The notes under the pieces were generated by a model, which searched no databases, was not told where the DNA came from, and saw only the letters and a program-made list of their open reading frames with translations. This document shows, piece by piece, positions 47,801 through 50,161 of a stretch of DNA of 64,000 nucleotides. The translations under genes and the position numbers were made by a program. Position 1 is the first letter of the stretch. Every line of letters begins with the position of its first letter. Source of the stretch: Branchiostoma floridae (taxonomy: Eukaryota; Chordata; Leptocardii; Amphioxiformes; Branchiostomatidae); contig NC_049983.1 in assembly GCF_000003815.2 (NCBI RefSeq), positions 25,176,069 to 25,240,068 of the forward strand. Reading direction: 5' to 3'.

Positions 47801-49591
47801 TTGTAGTAACATTGTCTATTGTTACTTTTCTCATCATTATCAAGATTTCAAGGTTTGAAAAATCGACTCTTGTTATAAAATTATGGCTAAAATGAAACAG
47901 TGCCCACGTCAGTACAGTGCTACTTTTACAAGTAGAATTCCTGATAGCCGTATTGAATCAAAATCAATTACTGGTAACAACTTGGCCTCAGGGCATCTAT
48001 TCTATGATCTAGCCTAGGTGTGTATCCATTTAAATGTTTCTTCATTGTAATTTTGATGTTGAAGTCATATGCTGTAACTTAGTGTTTTTAAGTAAGATTA
48101 TAAAACAAGTATGTTATGACAGCATCATGATGGCATGACATGAACCTTGTCTAATTTGTGTCACAAGATGCCTGGAAAGCTAATTACTGTGACTGGTCCA
48201 ACCAGTTTGGACAGGCGGCATGACGCTCCACTGTTCCCAGCCTGAGCATGATTCTACTGGCAAACTGACACGTGGACAGCTACCTCTAATCTGTTGGTTA
48301 AGTTGTATTAAAATAATAACTAATAGTCTTTATTGCATGTTCATGCCCGGAGGCTAAATGCACAAAAGACCACATGTGGTCGAATGGATGAAAAAGAATA
48401 CAGCAAAAGAAGAAAGCTGAGCTGAGTCAGCATGTAACTCGACTAGTAATAATAATTAATGTTCAGTATCTATCATACACCATGCATTATCGCAAATCAC
48501 TAAATATTTTCCTCAATACGACGTATTAATTTTGTATTGCAGATATCTCTTCCCTTCAGCATAACACACAAGCTTCTATCTGACCCCAGATTTGTATCAA
48601 ATTCCTTTTTGTCCAAAGACAAGAACCGACCAACTACGTAACCTGAAAGGGGAAATGCCAAATGACGTTTTCTTTACTTTTCTAATCCTGATGATCTTTA
48701 CTAAACAAACCATCAGTGTACCTCAGACACCATGGAAACCTAGCCTCATATGTAGGGATTATTGTAGCCAGCTGAGCCAAAATCCATTGGGAATAATCAA
48801 GGCCCCAAAACTGACATTCAGTGACAAGGCAAAATCAAAATTTGTTTGCGAAACAGCACTGAATACACAAAAATACACATTTTTGTACAGATCTAAAGTG
48901 TGGGGTCATGGACATCATTTTTTTTTCAGCTTTAAAAACTAATTAATTAATGTCATAATGATAAGAAGCCTTATATGGTTACTAGAGTCTTAACATTATA
49001 TATCCCTATGATATAATGTCCCTACAAGAAGTACAGATAAGTTTTACATATGTAGCTTGAGTTGATACAAAAAATTATACTTAATTGTAGTATTTGTTTA
49101 GGTTCCTACATTTCTGTTCATTTGGCATTTATTTACCTTTAAAAATTCTTGGGTCTTAAAAAATTAAATGGCAGTCACCGTGTTCTGTTATTGCACTTGG
49201 AGTTGGAATATTAAATGAAGACTTTGATTTTGTTTCTGAATTCAAACATGGATGGGAGAAAATACGATCGAGACAACATGTTTTCGACACAACAGAACTG
49301 AACTTGGCCAAAACAAGGCGAGAATTTTGGAGAAATCGCCGGAGCGATGGAGGAGATGTTTACGGTGCCACACAGCTGTACAGAAAGTTATCGGCATCAT
49401 GTCCCACCGACACGCGCCAGTGCCTGTCTACTTACGGCTGTACATGCAGGGCTGGCTGGCGGCTGTGGAGCCTGTGTGGGCTGGGGTGGCTGCGGTGCAG
49501 GAGGGGTGTCCGTCCCGCCCTGTCCATGTACGGCCGGTCCTGCCGACAACAACATCACCACCACCAGTACAACCACCTGGCACGGAATCAT
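2916..49591 (-). CDS. ELAPOR1: ELAPOR1/KIAA1324-like type I membrane protein, 27 coding exons
   Basis: Orthologue of endosome-lysosome associated apoptosis and autophagy regulator (EIG121). This is a secretory-pathway and endolysosomal membrane protein implicated in autophagy and vesicle maturation. I assembled 27 coding exons, using 8a or 8b but not both. They total 3078 nt and 1025 aa, close to the human length. Order: signal peptide ([18 protein letters not shown]), Pro/Gln-rich linker, an N-terminal Cys-rich and galectin-fold-like region, several C-x2-C GCC2/GCC3 cysteine repeats, a second conserved block ([22 protein letters not shown]), an MRH-like Cys-rich region, one membrane segment ([19 protein letters not shown]) and an acidic tail beginning KLEYKY. 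All junctions are GT-AG and all phases match. Introns host a RING-NHL gene and three LRR genes. Vertebrates have two paralogues (ELAPOR1 and ELAPOR2). The CFAP276 neighbour favours the ELAPOR1 locus, but the lancelet gene probably predates the split. Odd: several exons have tandem full or partial copies. Confidence 0.95.
3632..3809 (-). CDS. ELAPOR1: ELAPOR exon 26: cytosolic tail
   Basis: 178 nt, phase 2 in and 0 out. Begins [14 protein letters not shown] (human KLEYKYSKLVMNAT). An acidic patch [11 protein letters not shown] and a Lys/Phe-rich segment [11 protein letters not shown] follow. Confidence 0.93.
3840..4270 (-). repeat. Truncated tandem copies of the exon 26 acceptor and 5' end
   Basis: About five or six units of roughly 60 bp. 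Each repeats the minus-strand acceptor CCCCAG followed by the first 20-25 nt of exon 26 (LEYKYMRLM or a variant), then intron-like sequence. They lie 5' of the real exon in transcription and would be decoy 3' splice sites. A piece of NHL coding sequence (4023-4090) interrupts the array. Confidence 0.8.
4023..4090 (-). pseudogene. NHL-repeat coding fragment
   Basis: On the minus strand this reads [19 protein letters not shown]. It is a diverged copy of the segment around [15 protein letters not shown] in the RING-NHL gene, at about 5325-5385. It is too short to be functional and records an older copy or a local conversion event. Confidence 0.55.
4271..5241. other. Intron 25 sequence with no recognisable gene
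   Basis: Short ORFs at 4477-4774 on both strands have no recognisable domain and overlap each other. Around 4960-5105 there are repeated phrases (GGAAAxAAACxTTAAGGTAAG-like) of local origin. Nothing further can be supported. Confidence 0.4.
5242..6403 (-). pseudogene. Intronless RING-NHL (TRIM-like) E3 ligase gene with a frameshift
   Basis: Starts [17 protein letters not shown]3HC4 RING finger follows: CDVC, then CLHTFCARC and CPSC (6225-6370). About six codons after the last RING cysteines, at roughly 6212-6228, the frame is lost. The rest lies in another frame: [20 protein letters not shown], then an NHL beta-propeller ([68 protein letters not shown]) ending at TGA 5242. No B-box or long coiled coil is visible. 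RING-NHL proteins act as ubiquitin ligases or RNA-binding regulators, and lancelets have many. The gene sits in ELAPOR intron 25 on the same strand. A small in-frame tandem repeat (KSGMEV twice) occurs at about 5830-5865. One missing base would explain the break, so an assembly error is possible. Confidence 0.82.
6525..6840. repeat. Triplicated ~115-bp repeat upstream of the RING-NHL gene, with a CRE palindrome
   Basis: Three copies share GGCTTGTTTCTGTTGGCGTG, a CACAGGTAA segment, TGCGCTGCACTGATT and TTTGAAAATCAGCAAA. They lie immediately 5' of the minus-strand RING-NHL start. The middle copy holds a perfect TGACGTCA at 6675-6682. They may be promoter repeats, but function is inferred from position only. 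Confidence 0.6.
7323..7405 (-). CDS. ELAPOR1: ELAPOR exon 25: transmembrane segment
   Basis: 83 nt, phase 0 in and 2 out. Encodes [19 protein letters not shown] followed by KKNR. The WKKN stop-transfer motif is the same as in human (FWKKNQ). Confidence 0.94.
7425..7600. repeat. Interspersed repeat, copy 1 (AAAATTTGTATTTTCCCAGA ... TACCGGCTAT)
   Basis: Shares two blocks with 9630-9855: the TTCAAAAATTTGTATTTTCC end, and the GTGTTACGC...GGATATACCGGCTAT end. Related TAACACACCAGCTTC and GGTATAACCGCCGTT blocks occur at 33080-33255, 36995-37075 and 48545-48585. It is probably a short non-autonomous element; its class is unknown. Confidence 0.55.
7823..8197. mobile_element. Foldback MITE with GGGCTCGAAAT ends
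   Basis: Begins CAGGGCTCGAAAT and ends ATTTCGAGCCCTG, with internal inverted TGCACTGGTGCAGGTAA-type segments. It has no coding capacity. It lies in ELAPOR intron 24 next to exon 24. A half copy lies at about 20558-20672. Confidence 0.75.
8246..8321 (-). CDS. ELAPOR1: ELAPOR exon 24
   Basis: 76 nt, phase 2 in and 0 out. Encodes [20 protein letters not shown], aligned with human LCSGGISLPEQRVTICK, just outside the membrane. Confidence 0.92.
8669..8804 (-). CDS. ELAPOR1: ELAPOR exon 23
   Basis: 136 nt, phase 1 in and 2 out. Encodes [20 protein letters not shown] then [11 protein letters not shown], matching human CNFHFLWESAAACPLC. Confidence 0.95.
9287..9405 (-). CDS. ELAPOR1: ELAPOR exon 22
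   Basis: 119 nt, phase 2 in and 1 out. Encodes [20 protein letters not shown] then [12 protein letters not shown], matching human CSSGRSTTIRVRC and GTCSDGTCDG. Confidence 0.93.
9630..9855. repeat. Interspersed repeat, copy 2 of the same family
   Basis: Longest copy. It runs from CAAAAATTTGTATTTTCCCA through the CAGCTGCTGCCGCACTGCGT region to GGTGGTTATACCGGCTATAT, and sits just downstream of ELAPOR exon 21 in transcription. Confidence 0.55.
9874..10008 (-). CDS. ELAPOR1: ELAPOR exon 21
   Basis: 135 nt, phase 2 to 2. Encodes [17 protein letters not shown], then an acidic stretch ending [12 protein letters not shown], matching human LADRLIGVTTDMTLDGI and PDVIFFYRS. Confidence 0.93.
10078..10205 (+). 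mobile_element. LINE 3' end: zinc-finger tail and GAT microsatellite
   Basis: Plus-strand reading [18 protein letters not shown] followed by a stop, then a (GAT)n run. This C-x3-C-x-H/C pattern is typical of the C-terminus of some non-LTR retrotransposon ORFs, and a short trinucleotide tail is usual. It is a truncated copy in ELAPOR intron 20. Confidence 0.75.
10603..11701 (-). repeat. Seven extra copies of ELAPOR exon 20 in a 157-bp tandem array
   Basis: Exon copies lie at 10603-10692, 10764-10853, 10917-11006, 11074-11163, 11231-11320, 11388-11477 and 11545-11634. Each is 90 bp, with a minus-strand GT donor (GTAAGG, GTAGAG in the last) and an AG at TTAATCAG. They start DKVKGMVC instead of the PGEVGDVV of exon 20. 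From the third unit on the spacing is exactly 157 bp, and two versions alternate, giving a 314-bp dimer. Between copies lie TTGA tetranucleotide runs. Every copy is phase 2 to 2, so any number could be spliced in frame, though the upstream polypyrimidine tract is weak. Confidence 0.9.
11702..11805 (-). CDS. ELAPOR1: ELAPOR exon 20 (full copy of the amplified exon)
   Basis: 104 nt, phase 0 in and 2 out. Starts [13 protein letters not shown] and continues [20 protein letters not shown], aligned with human YVCQAVIIPPEVTGYKAGVS. It is the 5'-most, complete member of an eight-unit array. Joined to exon 21 it gives QPDSLGDRL (human QPVSLADRL). Confidence 0.9.
12145..12356. mobile_element. MITE with TACTGTAAATGCA terminal inverted repeats
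   Basis: Ends TACTGTAAATGCA and TGCATTTACAGTA are inverted. The interior holds repeated TTCGCGGTG / ACCGCAAA blocks. It is non-coding, lies in ELAPOR intron 19, and TA flanks suggest a Tc1/mariner-type target. Confidence 0.8.
12392..12539 (-). CDS. ELAPOR1: ELAPOR exon 19
   Basis: 148 nt, phase 2 in and 0 out. Encodes [20 protein letters not shown] then [16 protein letters not shown], matching human [21 protein letters not shown]. It lies across the nested-gene intron from exon 18, and the phase match supports the join. Confidence 0.92.
12582..12866 (+). mobile_element. LINE C-terminal fragment joined to a short repeat
   Basis: Reading [18 protein letters not shown] resembles the C-terminal region of reverse transcriptase or endonuclease ORFs of non-LTR elements. 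From about 12687 it continues into a repeat starting CTCCAAGCAGATC that also occurs near 63920 and, inverted, near 61340. It is a fragment only. Confidence 0.6.
13040..13179 (+). promoter_or_regulatory. Candidate promoter and non-coding exon 1 of LRR gene 1
   Basis: A block with CACAGGTGTGACTTCCTTTA and a terminal GGACACTGTCTCTGG|GTAAGTCTTC is repeated upstream of all three LRR genes. It ends in a strong donor (GTAAGT). The partner acceptor would be CTGTACCAG at 15099, just before the ATG. Confidence 0.6.
13180..15099 (+). other. Presumed 5' intron of LRR gene 1
   Basis: A+T-rich and non-coding. It contains a 38-bp direct duplication (about 13594-13670). It also contains segments shared with the corresponding introns upstream of the other two LRR genes, for example GTGGTTGGCTGGTATGTGGG near 14600. 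Short ORFs here show no domain. Confidence 0.5.
15115..17952 (+). CDS. LRR-Ig transmembrane receptor with repeated tyrosine signalling motifs (LRR gene 1)
   Basis: 945 aa from ATG 15115, preferred over an upstream in-frame ATG (15043) because an acceptor (CTGTACCAG) lies between them and the paralogues start at the same residue. Signal peptide 1-24; LRRNT with [19 protein letters not shown]; about seven 24-residue LRRs; LRRCT from NPWQCDC; Ig domain about 278-376 ([27 protein letters not shown]); membrane helix about 388-410; then a 535-residue cytosolic tail. The tail has seven pYxN motifs (YVN, YMN, YQN twice, YEN three times) and five modules of the form [18 protein letters not shown], each YxxL-x10-YxxL, separated by ADNQTQ repeats. 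LRR-Ig receptors act at the cell surface, and ITAM-like motifs recruit SH2 kinases. Ligand and function are unknown. It is nested in ELAPOR intron 18 on the opposite strand. Confidence 0.9.
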   Translation: MGEKLPGMLLSLLIILKVFGSTEASCSISGSTADCSNQELTSVPQNLPMGITHLDLYNNLITTLNQSHFSRYGSLVNLWLDNNEISDIQAGTFHSTPQLATFRLGQNKIRNIRPDMFTGLGNLQELHLGTNEINDIEAGTFNSVPQLKYLFLHQNRFTLFKEWTFENLTLLRTLKLYNNHIETFPMEVLSKLPSISELQLQDNQMVTLPWRAYNKLLSISSVDIDNNPWQCDCSMVPFRQEMTGSYSFENQITCKKPSNFHGQKLQNISPEDLMSDCEEPTIVRFERVHNSAVVEGGTLHLVCEASGIPTPDITVTLPSGQDVTVESGGRVTVDVNGIITITNFTAAADDGLYVCTAASFVGSTSATLSVAAVTMTVPESTDTFSWTDAFLVGFVLGAVFCFGFIVIQLLEIWYKRRSKIPNLGSDSDEEDYNDVITPSQISHTDKITDCREQPGSFGHKCEDISPSSPLRNMSGPLVDNQTMSVPVHGADSPQAVMDEDGYQSVKLDPQSTKYVNSQEIADAKDALVVSTVTLYDRPNRYMNSQMIAAAQDILAVSPVILYENDDEAVEDDPQSHKYQNSQMIAAAKEVSSVILYENDNESVTRIDNPQSHKHETSHMTASTKGTLAFPSVIDKDRPWPNRYQNSQMLAAAKDAVAVPQVISYENDDESANNQNDPAAVHGTDTSNHYQQLRKTNIEQETTYTSLQNNDDRSADNKTQADNQTQADNQHDPAAVHGADTTNHYQELRKTNIEQENTYTSLQTHDDKSANNKTQDDNQNDPAAVHGADTTNHYQELRKTNIEQENTYTSLQTHDDNPVDNKTQADNQTHADNQKDPAAVHGADTTNHYQKLSKETLEQENTYTSLQTHEDKSADNQTQTQADNQTQADNKTQADNQTLADNQTQADNQNDLVAVHGADTTNEYQQLRKETLEQEHTYTSLLAHDS
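17953..20290. other. Spacer between LRR genes 1 and 2
   Basis: No supportable gene. It holds an inverted repeat around 18772-18801 that includes TGCTGAATCAGCA, a (TTTA)n run near 19611, and a CA-rich microsatellite. Confidence 0.5.
19859..19992. repeat. (CA)n microsatellite
   Basis: About 130 bp of CA dinucleotides broken by CTCAGA and CTCAAA variants. ORFs across it are low-complexity artefacts. Confidence 0.95.
20296..20448 (+). promoter_or_regulatory. Candidate promoter and non-coding exon 1 of LRR gene 2
   Basis: Homologous to 13040-13179 and ends GGACACCGTGCCTGG|GTAAGTCTTC. The likely acceptor is ATCTGGTTAG at 21700, eight bases before the ATG. Confidence 0.58.
20558..20672. mobile_element. 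Half copy of the GGGCTCGAAAT foldback MITE
   Basis: Matches the right half of the element at 7823-8197 (CACAGCTCCAACTTTACCTG, CATATGCAGGT) with a degraded end. It lies in the presumed 5' intron of LRR gene 2. Confidence 0.65.
21709..23367 (+). CDS. LRR transmembrane receptor with three YQSL tail motifs (LRR gene 2)
   Basis: 552 aa from ATG 21709, chosen because an acceptor (TTAG at 21700) lies just before it and the paralogues start MGEKLPGM. Signal peptide 1-24; [25 protein letters not shown]; about nine LRRs of exactly 24 residues; LRRCT from [10 protein letters not shown] (about residue 276); Thr-rich stalk with no Ig domain; membrane helix about 365-392; cytosolic tail to 552. The tail has YEDVLL, three AEYQSL repeats spaced so that YxxL-x8-YxxL occurs twice, a DELPPLPP proline motif and a final NYLSL. 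This fits ITAM or ITIM-type signalling at the cell surface by motif only. AATAAA overlaps the stop region. It is a paralogue of LRR gene 1 and lies in the same host intron. Confidence 0.9.
   Translation: MCEKLPGMLLSLLIILKVFGATEASCSIHGSTSADCSYQRLTSVPQDLPTGITELWLQDNLIRTLDQSDFSQYGNLTQLNVRSNHIATINSQAFCNLSDLIHLDLGLNRLSNIITDMFTGLGNLETLYLTRNEISDIQAGTFNSTPQLKTLSLSNNKLTSLRSDMFTGLGNLQYLWLYNNEIGDIQAGTFSMMSQLRTLRLYSNKLTSLSTDMFTGLENLDWLHLYDNKISDIQAGTFNSAPKLTTFHLQYNRLAVLKAEIFAELSSIFTVNITNNPWQCDCRMFPFRQEMTGSYPFENQITCEGPSNFHGQKLKDISPEDLICEKPVIVTGTVTTAATTDTVTTVTAATASTLAPKQPRPAPSFSLPVLIGSVCGSVAGTLIIVTIIALIIWCKRRTQHSPSGPTPAVVFSNASASVKVSGHGQTEQDRVQQSTGESLTARNSEHSLGHPDSHAGLEYEDVLLPTRDTGPSHANLRQQPAEYQSLGPSHQPAEYQSLQPSQPPAEYQSLVPNRNRVPSDELPPLPPSQNQTNRELTGIHDTQHCNYLSLKK
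23368..25400. other. Spacer between LRR genes 2 and 3
   Basis: A+T-rich with no recognisable coding region. Short ORFs (23621, 24875) carry no domain. Around 25085-25330 the text resembles a decayed repeat (CCCATCATCATCATCC, GGTAGGATGACCGCAACGAC). Confidence 0.45.
25405..25547 (+). promoter_or_regulatory. Candidate promoter and non-coding exon 1 of LRR gene 3
   Basis: Third copy of the upstream block, ending GGACACTGTCCCTGG|GTAAGTCTTC. The matching acceptor is TCTGTACTAG at 28010, followed by GGCACAGAGACC as in LRR gene 1. Confidence 0.58.
26190..27172 (+). mobile_element. Non-LTR retrotransposon fragment (reverse transcriptase, 3' part)
   Basis: Before the insertion the reading is NGVRQGSLL; after it, [18 protein letters not shown], then [15 protein letters not shown] and [13 protein letters not shown]. 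This fits the palm and thumb region of a LINE reverse transcriptase. The 3' end has ATAAAG repeats at about 27155-27172. It is broken by a small DNA element (26242-26358) and by stops, so it is inactive. Confidence 0.8.
26242..26358. mobile_element. 117-bp MITE inserted in the reverse transcriptase remnant
   Basis: Terminal inverted repeats of about 27 bp (TACTCTCCAAGCAGAGGTCG and its complement, one mismatch). Flanked by a perfect 9-bp duplication TCCTTTCCC at 26233-26241 and 26359-26367. A 9-bp duplication suggests a Mutator-like element. Confidence 0.88.
28026..30900 (+). pseudogene. Decayed LRR-Ig receptor with mucin-like Thr region (LRR gene 3)
   Basis: Starts [20 protein letters not shown] at 28026. 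It has LRRNT, about eleven LRRs, LRRCT ([10 protein letters not shown]), and an Ig domain (about 29140-29420; [26 protein letters not shown]). A roughly 960-bp Thr-rich run of 9-residue repeats (ATTGTVTTA) follows, then a membrane segment and a short tail. Three breaks: a 4-bp deletion near 28545 (the 144-bp LRR unit is 140 bp there), a 4-bp gain near 30440 just before the membrane segment, and a TAA replacing a Tyr codon at about 30700. Remnants of an EYQSL tail follow to about 30900. It is otherwise close to the paralogues, so the loss looks recent. An allele or assembly artefact is possible. Confidence 0.8.
29433..30390 (+). repeat. 27-bp minisatellite encoding Thr-rich repeats
   Basis: About 33-35 units of GCCACAACTGGTACAGTCAC-type sequence, reading ATTGTVTTA in the LRR gene 3 frame. 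Variants (GCC, GAC or GAG at the first position) are shuffled along the array. It resembles an O-glycosylated stalk. The long antisense ORFs over it are artefacts. Confidence 0.92.
30901..32197. other. Spacer between LRR gene 3 and ELAPOR exon 18
   Basis: A+T-rich intron sequence with no recognisable gene or element boundary. Confidence 0.5.
32198..32281 (-). CDS. ELAPOR1: ELAPOR exon 18
   Basis: 84 nt, phase 2 to 2. Encodes [18 protein letters not shown], the start of the MRH-like region (human LCYNDCTFS). It ends AAGGG|GTAGGT and is followed by the 19.7-kb host intron. Confidence 0.9.
32750..32813 (-). CDS. ELAPOR1: ELAPOR exon 17
   Basis: 64 nt, phase 1 in and 2 out. Encodes [20 protein letters not shown], aligned with human GVQACVPCGPGTK. 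Confidence 0.9.
33070..33260. repeat. Tandem copies of the GGTATAACCGCC / TAACACACCAGCTTC repeat
   Basis: A (TGTATC)n run is followed by about two and a half 66-bp units with GTATAACCGCCGTTTGGCAT and CATAACACACCAGCTTC. Same family as 7425-7600 and 9630-9855. In ELAPOR intron 16. Confidence 0.75.
33282..33349 (-). CDS. ELAPOR1: ELAPOR exon 16
   Basis: 68 nt, phase 2 in and 1 out. Encodes [20 protein letters not shown], a cysteine repeat matching human [20 protein letters not shown]. Confidence 0.93.
33713..33756 (-). repeat. Partial copy of ELAPOR exon 15 with its donor
   Basis: On the minus strand it reads [13 protein letters not shown] and ends CAG|GTAAGG, like the 3' end of exon 15. It lies 3' of that exon and has no acceptor that can be recognised. 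Confidence 0.8.
33832..33921 (-). CDS. ELAPOR1: ELAPOR exon 15
   Basis: 90 nt, phase 2 to 2. Encodes [19 protein letters not shown], matching human AKIYSINVTNVMNGVASYC. A partial downstream copy lies at 33713-33756. Confidence 0.94.
34489..34672. repeat. Possible small foldback element
   Basis: ATTGTGATTCCAATG near 34491 and its exact complement CATTGGAATCACAAT near 34655 bound about 180 bp in ELAPOR intron 14. No target duplication was confirmed. Confidence 0.35.
34750..34848 (-). CDS. ELAPOR1: ELAPOR exon 14
   Basis: 99 nt, phase 2 to 2. Encodes [20 protein letters not shown], matching human TSFTWAFQRTTF. Confidence 0.93.
35307..35374 (-). CDS. ELAPOR1: ELAPOR exon 13
   Basis: 68 nt, phase 0 in and 2 out. 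Encodes [17 protein letters not shown], aligned with human TPVETWKGSKGKQSY. Confidence 0.9.
35778..35986 (-). CDS. ELAPOR1: ELAPOR exon 12
   Basis: 209 nt, phase 1 in and 0 out. Encodes [14 protein letters not shown] and [20 protein letters not shown], matching human GWEVAGDHI and [20 protein letters not shown]. The 5' part of the exon is repeated three times just upstream. Confidence 0.95.
36055..36440 (-). repeat. Three truncated tandem copies of ELAPOR exon 12
   Basis: Units about 150 bp apart with exon-like parts ending at 36136, 36278 and 36432. Each keeps an acceptor (TTCTCCAG) and the coding start [20 protein letters not shown], with mostly synonymous changes. Each then runs into intron-like sequence without an exon 12 donor. 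They lie 5' of the real exon. Confidence 0.88.
36675..36779 (-). CDS. ELAPOR1: ELAPOR exon 11
   Basis: 105 nt, phase 1 to 1. Encodes [20 protein letters not shown], matching human [20 protein letters not shown]. Confidence 0.94.
37184..37370 (-). CDS. ELAPOR1: ELAPOR exon 10
   Basis: 187 nt, phase 0 in and 1 out. Encodes [33 protein letters not shown] and a further cysteine repeat. GAVKLPASG is identical to human. Confidence 0.95.
37455..37510 (-). repeat. Partial copy of ELAPOR exon 10
   Basis: The minus strand reads [11 protein letters not shown] after a TCTGG-type region, like the start of exon 10, and then degenerates. It lies 5' of exon 10. Confidence 0.65.
37925..38013 (-). CDS. ELAPOR1: ELAPOR exon 9
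   Basis: 89 nt, phase 1 in and 0 out. Encodes [20 protein letters not shown], matching human PACTDKDYFYTHTACD. Confidence 0.93.
38090..38495 (+). mobile_element. LINE 3' fragment with Cys/His zinc-binding tail
   Basis: Plus-strand reading [19 protein letters not shown], then DRFVYIFGC and [12 protein letters not shown]. This resembles the C-terminal zinc-binding region of some non-LTR reverse transcriptases. A 3' UTR with AATAAA near 38487 follows. Truncated, in ELAPOR intron 8b. Confidence 0.75.
38540..38740. repeat. (GGAT)n / (GATG)n microsatellite
   Basis: Imperfect tetranucleotide run. ORFs over it are artefacts. Confidence 0.9.
39002..39084 (-). CDS. ELAPOR1: ELAPOR exon 8b (alternative cysteine-repeat exon)
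   Basis: 83 nt, phase 2 in and 1 out. Encodes [18 protein letters not shown] then VACNATEYS. Joined to exon 9 it gives TEYSEAGAAQC, nearer to human DKYSEKGSSSC than 8a, so this may be the ancestral copy. Confidence 0.85.
39848..39930 (-). CDS. ELAPOR1: ELAPOR exon 8a (alternative cysteine-repeat exon)
   Basis: 83 nt, phase 2 in and 1 out. Encodes [20 protein letters not shown] then CPRNHYA, two C-x2-C pairs. It has the same length and phases as exon 8b. Using both shifts the frame and meets a TAG inside 8b, so one exon per mRNA is expected. Confidence 0.82.
40085..40350. repeat. Imperfect tandem repeat of about 90-100 bp, three units
   Basis: Units share AAGAATACTCCACAAATTTG, GTTGTCAAAGACA, GGTAAAGATATC and ATCAGTGAAAAAAAT. 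The third unit is shorter. It lies in ELAPOR intron 7. Confidence 0.75.
40351..41930. other. ELAPOR intron 7 sequence, no gene seen
   Basis: Unremarkable A+T-rich intron. Short ORFs at 41022 and 41221 have no recognisable domain. Confidence 0.45.
41931..42165. mobile_element. Degraded copy of the TTCACCTTTA...GGGTAACC foldback MITE
   Basis: Starts CTAGTTCACCTTTACACGTA with GGGTAACCTACTAGTATAT, and carries GGGATATCAAGGCAAC. It has a poor right arm and a (CAT)n insertion. Same family as 58209-58432 and 59519-59733. Confidence 0.6.
42249..42318 (-). CDS. ELAPOR1: ELAPOR exon 7
   Basis: 70 nt, phase 1 in and 2 out. Encodes [20 protein letters not shown], the start of the GCC2/GCC3-type cysteine repeats. 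Human has [20 protein letters not shown]. Confidence 0.93.
43671..43779 (-). CDS. ELAPOR1: ELAPOR exon 6
   Basis: 109 nt, phase 0 in and 1 out. Encodes [16 protein letters not shown] and [14 protein letters not shown], matching human NNVLYWRTTAFS and PKPVLVRNIAITG. Confidence 0.93.
44211..44300 (-). CDS. ELAPOR1: ELAPOR exon 5
   Basis: 90 nt, phase 0 to 0. Begins VQNEQCQ, as human VQNDQCQ. Donor GTCAGA is acceptable but weak. Confidence 0.88.
44826..44900 (-). repeat. Partial copy of ELAPOR exon 4 with its 3' end
   Basis: The minus strand reads [20 protein letters not shown] then Y, identical in protein to exon 4, with one synonymous change. It lies 3' of exon 4. The donor GTAAGT has become GTATAC, so it is probably not used. 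Confidence 0.88.
44997..45144 (-). CDS. ELAPOR1: ELAPOR exon 4
   Basis: 148 nt, phase 2 in and 0 out. Encodes [20 protein letters not shown], then [15 protein letters not shown], matching human VPRGDYIAS and the following strands. A partial second copy lies at 44826-44900. Confidence 0.93.
45678..45856. repeat. Two-unit tandem repeat of about 100 bp
   Basis: Units share GAGCAGGAGGAGGG or a variant, CATACAGAGCTTACA and CCTCCTCCTCTATACAAAA. It lies directly 3' of ELAPOR exon 3 in transcription. Confidence 0.75.
45899..46082 (-). CDS. ELAPOR1: ELAPOR exon 3
   Basis: 184 nt, phase 1 in and 2 out. Encodes a cysteine motif ([18 protein letters not shown]) and [19 protein letters not shown], collinear with human ELAPOR1. 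Confidence 0.93.
46487..46616 (-). CDS. ELAPOR1: ELAPOR exon 2
   Basis: 130 nt, encoding [19 protein letters not shown] and then a Pro-rich stretch to KRGKEC. It matches the human segment around YEYTACDSTGSRWRV. It is the only copy in its local tandem array with both an acceptor and a proper donor (GTAAGT). Confidence 0.92.
46683..47150 (-). repeat. Three truncated tandem copies of ELAPOR exon 2
   Basis: Exon-like parts lie at about 46683-46759, 46823-46909 and 47045-47130. Each keeps an acceptor and reads [20 protein letters not shown] or close variants (two insert an extra YE). They then pass into a CATGTACTAACCTCC-type intron repeat with no clear donor. The copy farthest 5' has a TGA in place of the conserved Trp codon and starts AD instead of DD. 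Confidence 0.88.
47151..49435. other. ELAPOR intron 1, no gene seen
   Basis: Long A+T-rich intron. The plus-strand ORF at 48592-48942 has no domain and is interpreted as chance. A fragment of the TAACACACAAGCTTC repeat is near 48560. Confidence 0.45.
49436..49591 (-). CDS. ELAPOR1: ELAPOR exon 1: signal peptide
   Basis: 52 codons from the ATG to a GTAAGT donor, phase 0 out. A hydrophobic leader is followed by a Pro/Gln-rich stretch ending SPACTA. The plus-strand ORFs over this exon are antisense shadows. Confidence 0.88.
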
Positions 49592-50161
49592 CTTGATCCT
49601 TCCGCGTACTCTCTCCGGGATTCGTCACGCGCGATGTGGCTGGAAGAACTAGCTAATTTCGGCAAAATGGCCCTCCCTACTGCAAGCTGCCGAACGAAAA
49701 ACCTGTTCCGCTTTTCTGGTGCAAGTTACCGGTCTACCAGCCCAACATATGGGGAAGAAACATCAAATTTGGGGCTGACACCTTAATTTTTTGGTCCCTC
49801 ACCCACTGCGTCTAACTTCTCCCCACAATGCACCGCGTTGGATAACCTTTGACCCACCTGTTCGATGTCGCGAAGTCTCGTAAATCAAACTCTCGCGAGA
49901 CTTGGGCAATCACCTGTTCGATGTCGCCAAATCTCGCGAATTGAAGTCTCGCAAATCGCGAGAAAGATTGCTTACCCACCGTCCCGTGCGCGGTTGCCAT
50001 GGTGCTAGGCAACACTCAGATAGGCTTTCCCCCAGCTGTAAGGTTGTTTCGGTGGCGGATAGATCCTATCCGGGATTTCATGTTGTGACCTCTGACCCGT
50101 GACGTATGACCTCGTTCCCAGGGTGTGCGTTGCACTGTGCCTTGGGAACGACCGAGCAACC
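49592..50161. promoter_or_regulatory. Probable divergent promoter region of ELAPOR and a plus-strand transcript
   Basis: G+C-richer than its surroundings and lies immediately 5' of the ELAPOR ATG. It holds a perfect TCTCGCGAGA palindrome at 49891-49900, with a second degenerate set around 49927-49962 inside a roughly 55-bp duplication starting CACCTGTTCGATGTCGC. X-box-like half sites GTTGCC and GGCAAC lie near 49993-50014. A 34-bp block (50051-50084) recurs inverted near the CFAP276 start. Confidence 0.6.

Noticed and set aside
48592-48942. 116-codon plus-strand ORF in ELAPOR intron 1
   Set aside because: No domain, no splice or start support, and A+T-rich composition typical of intron.
49252-49786. 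Three overlapping plus-strand ORFs of 100-160 codons
   Set aside because: They are antisense to ELAPOR exon 1 and its promoter. G+C-rich sequence keeps them open, and no domain is visible.
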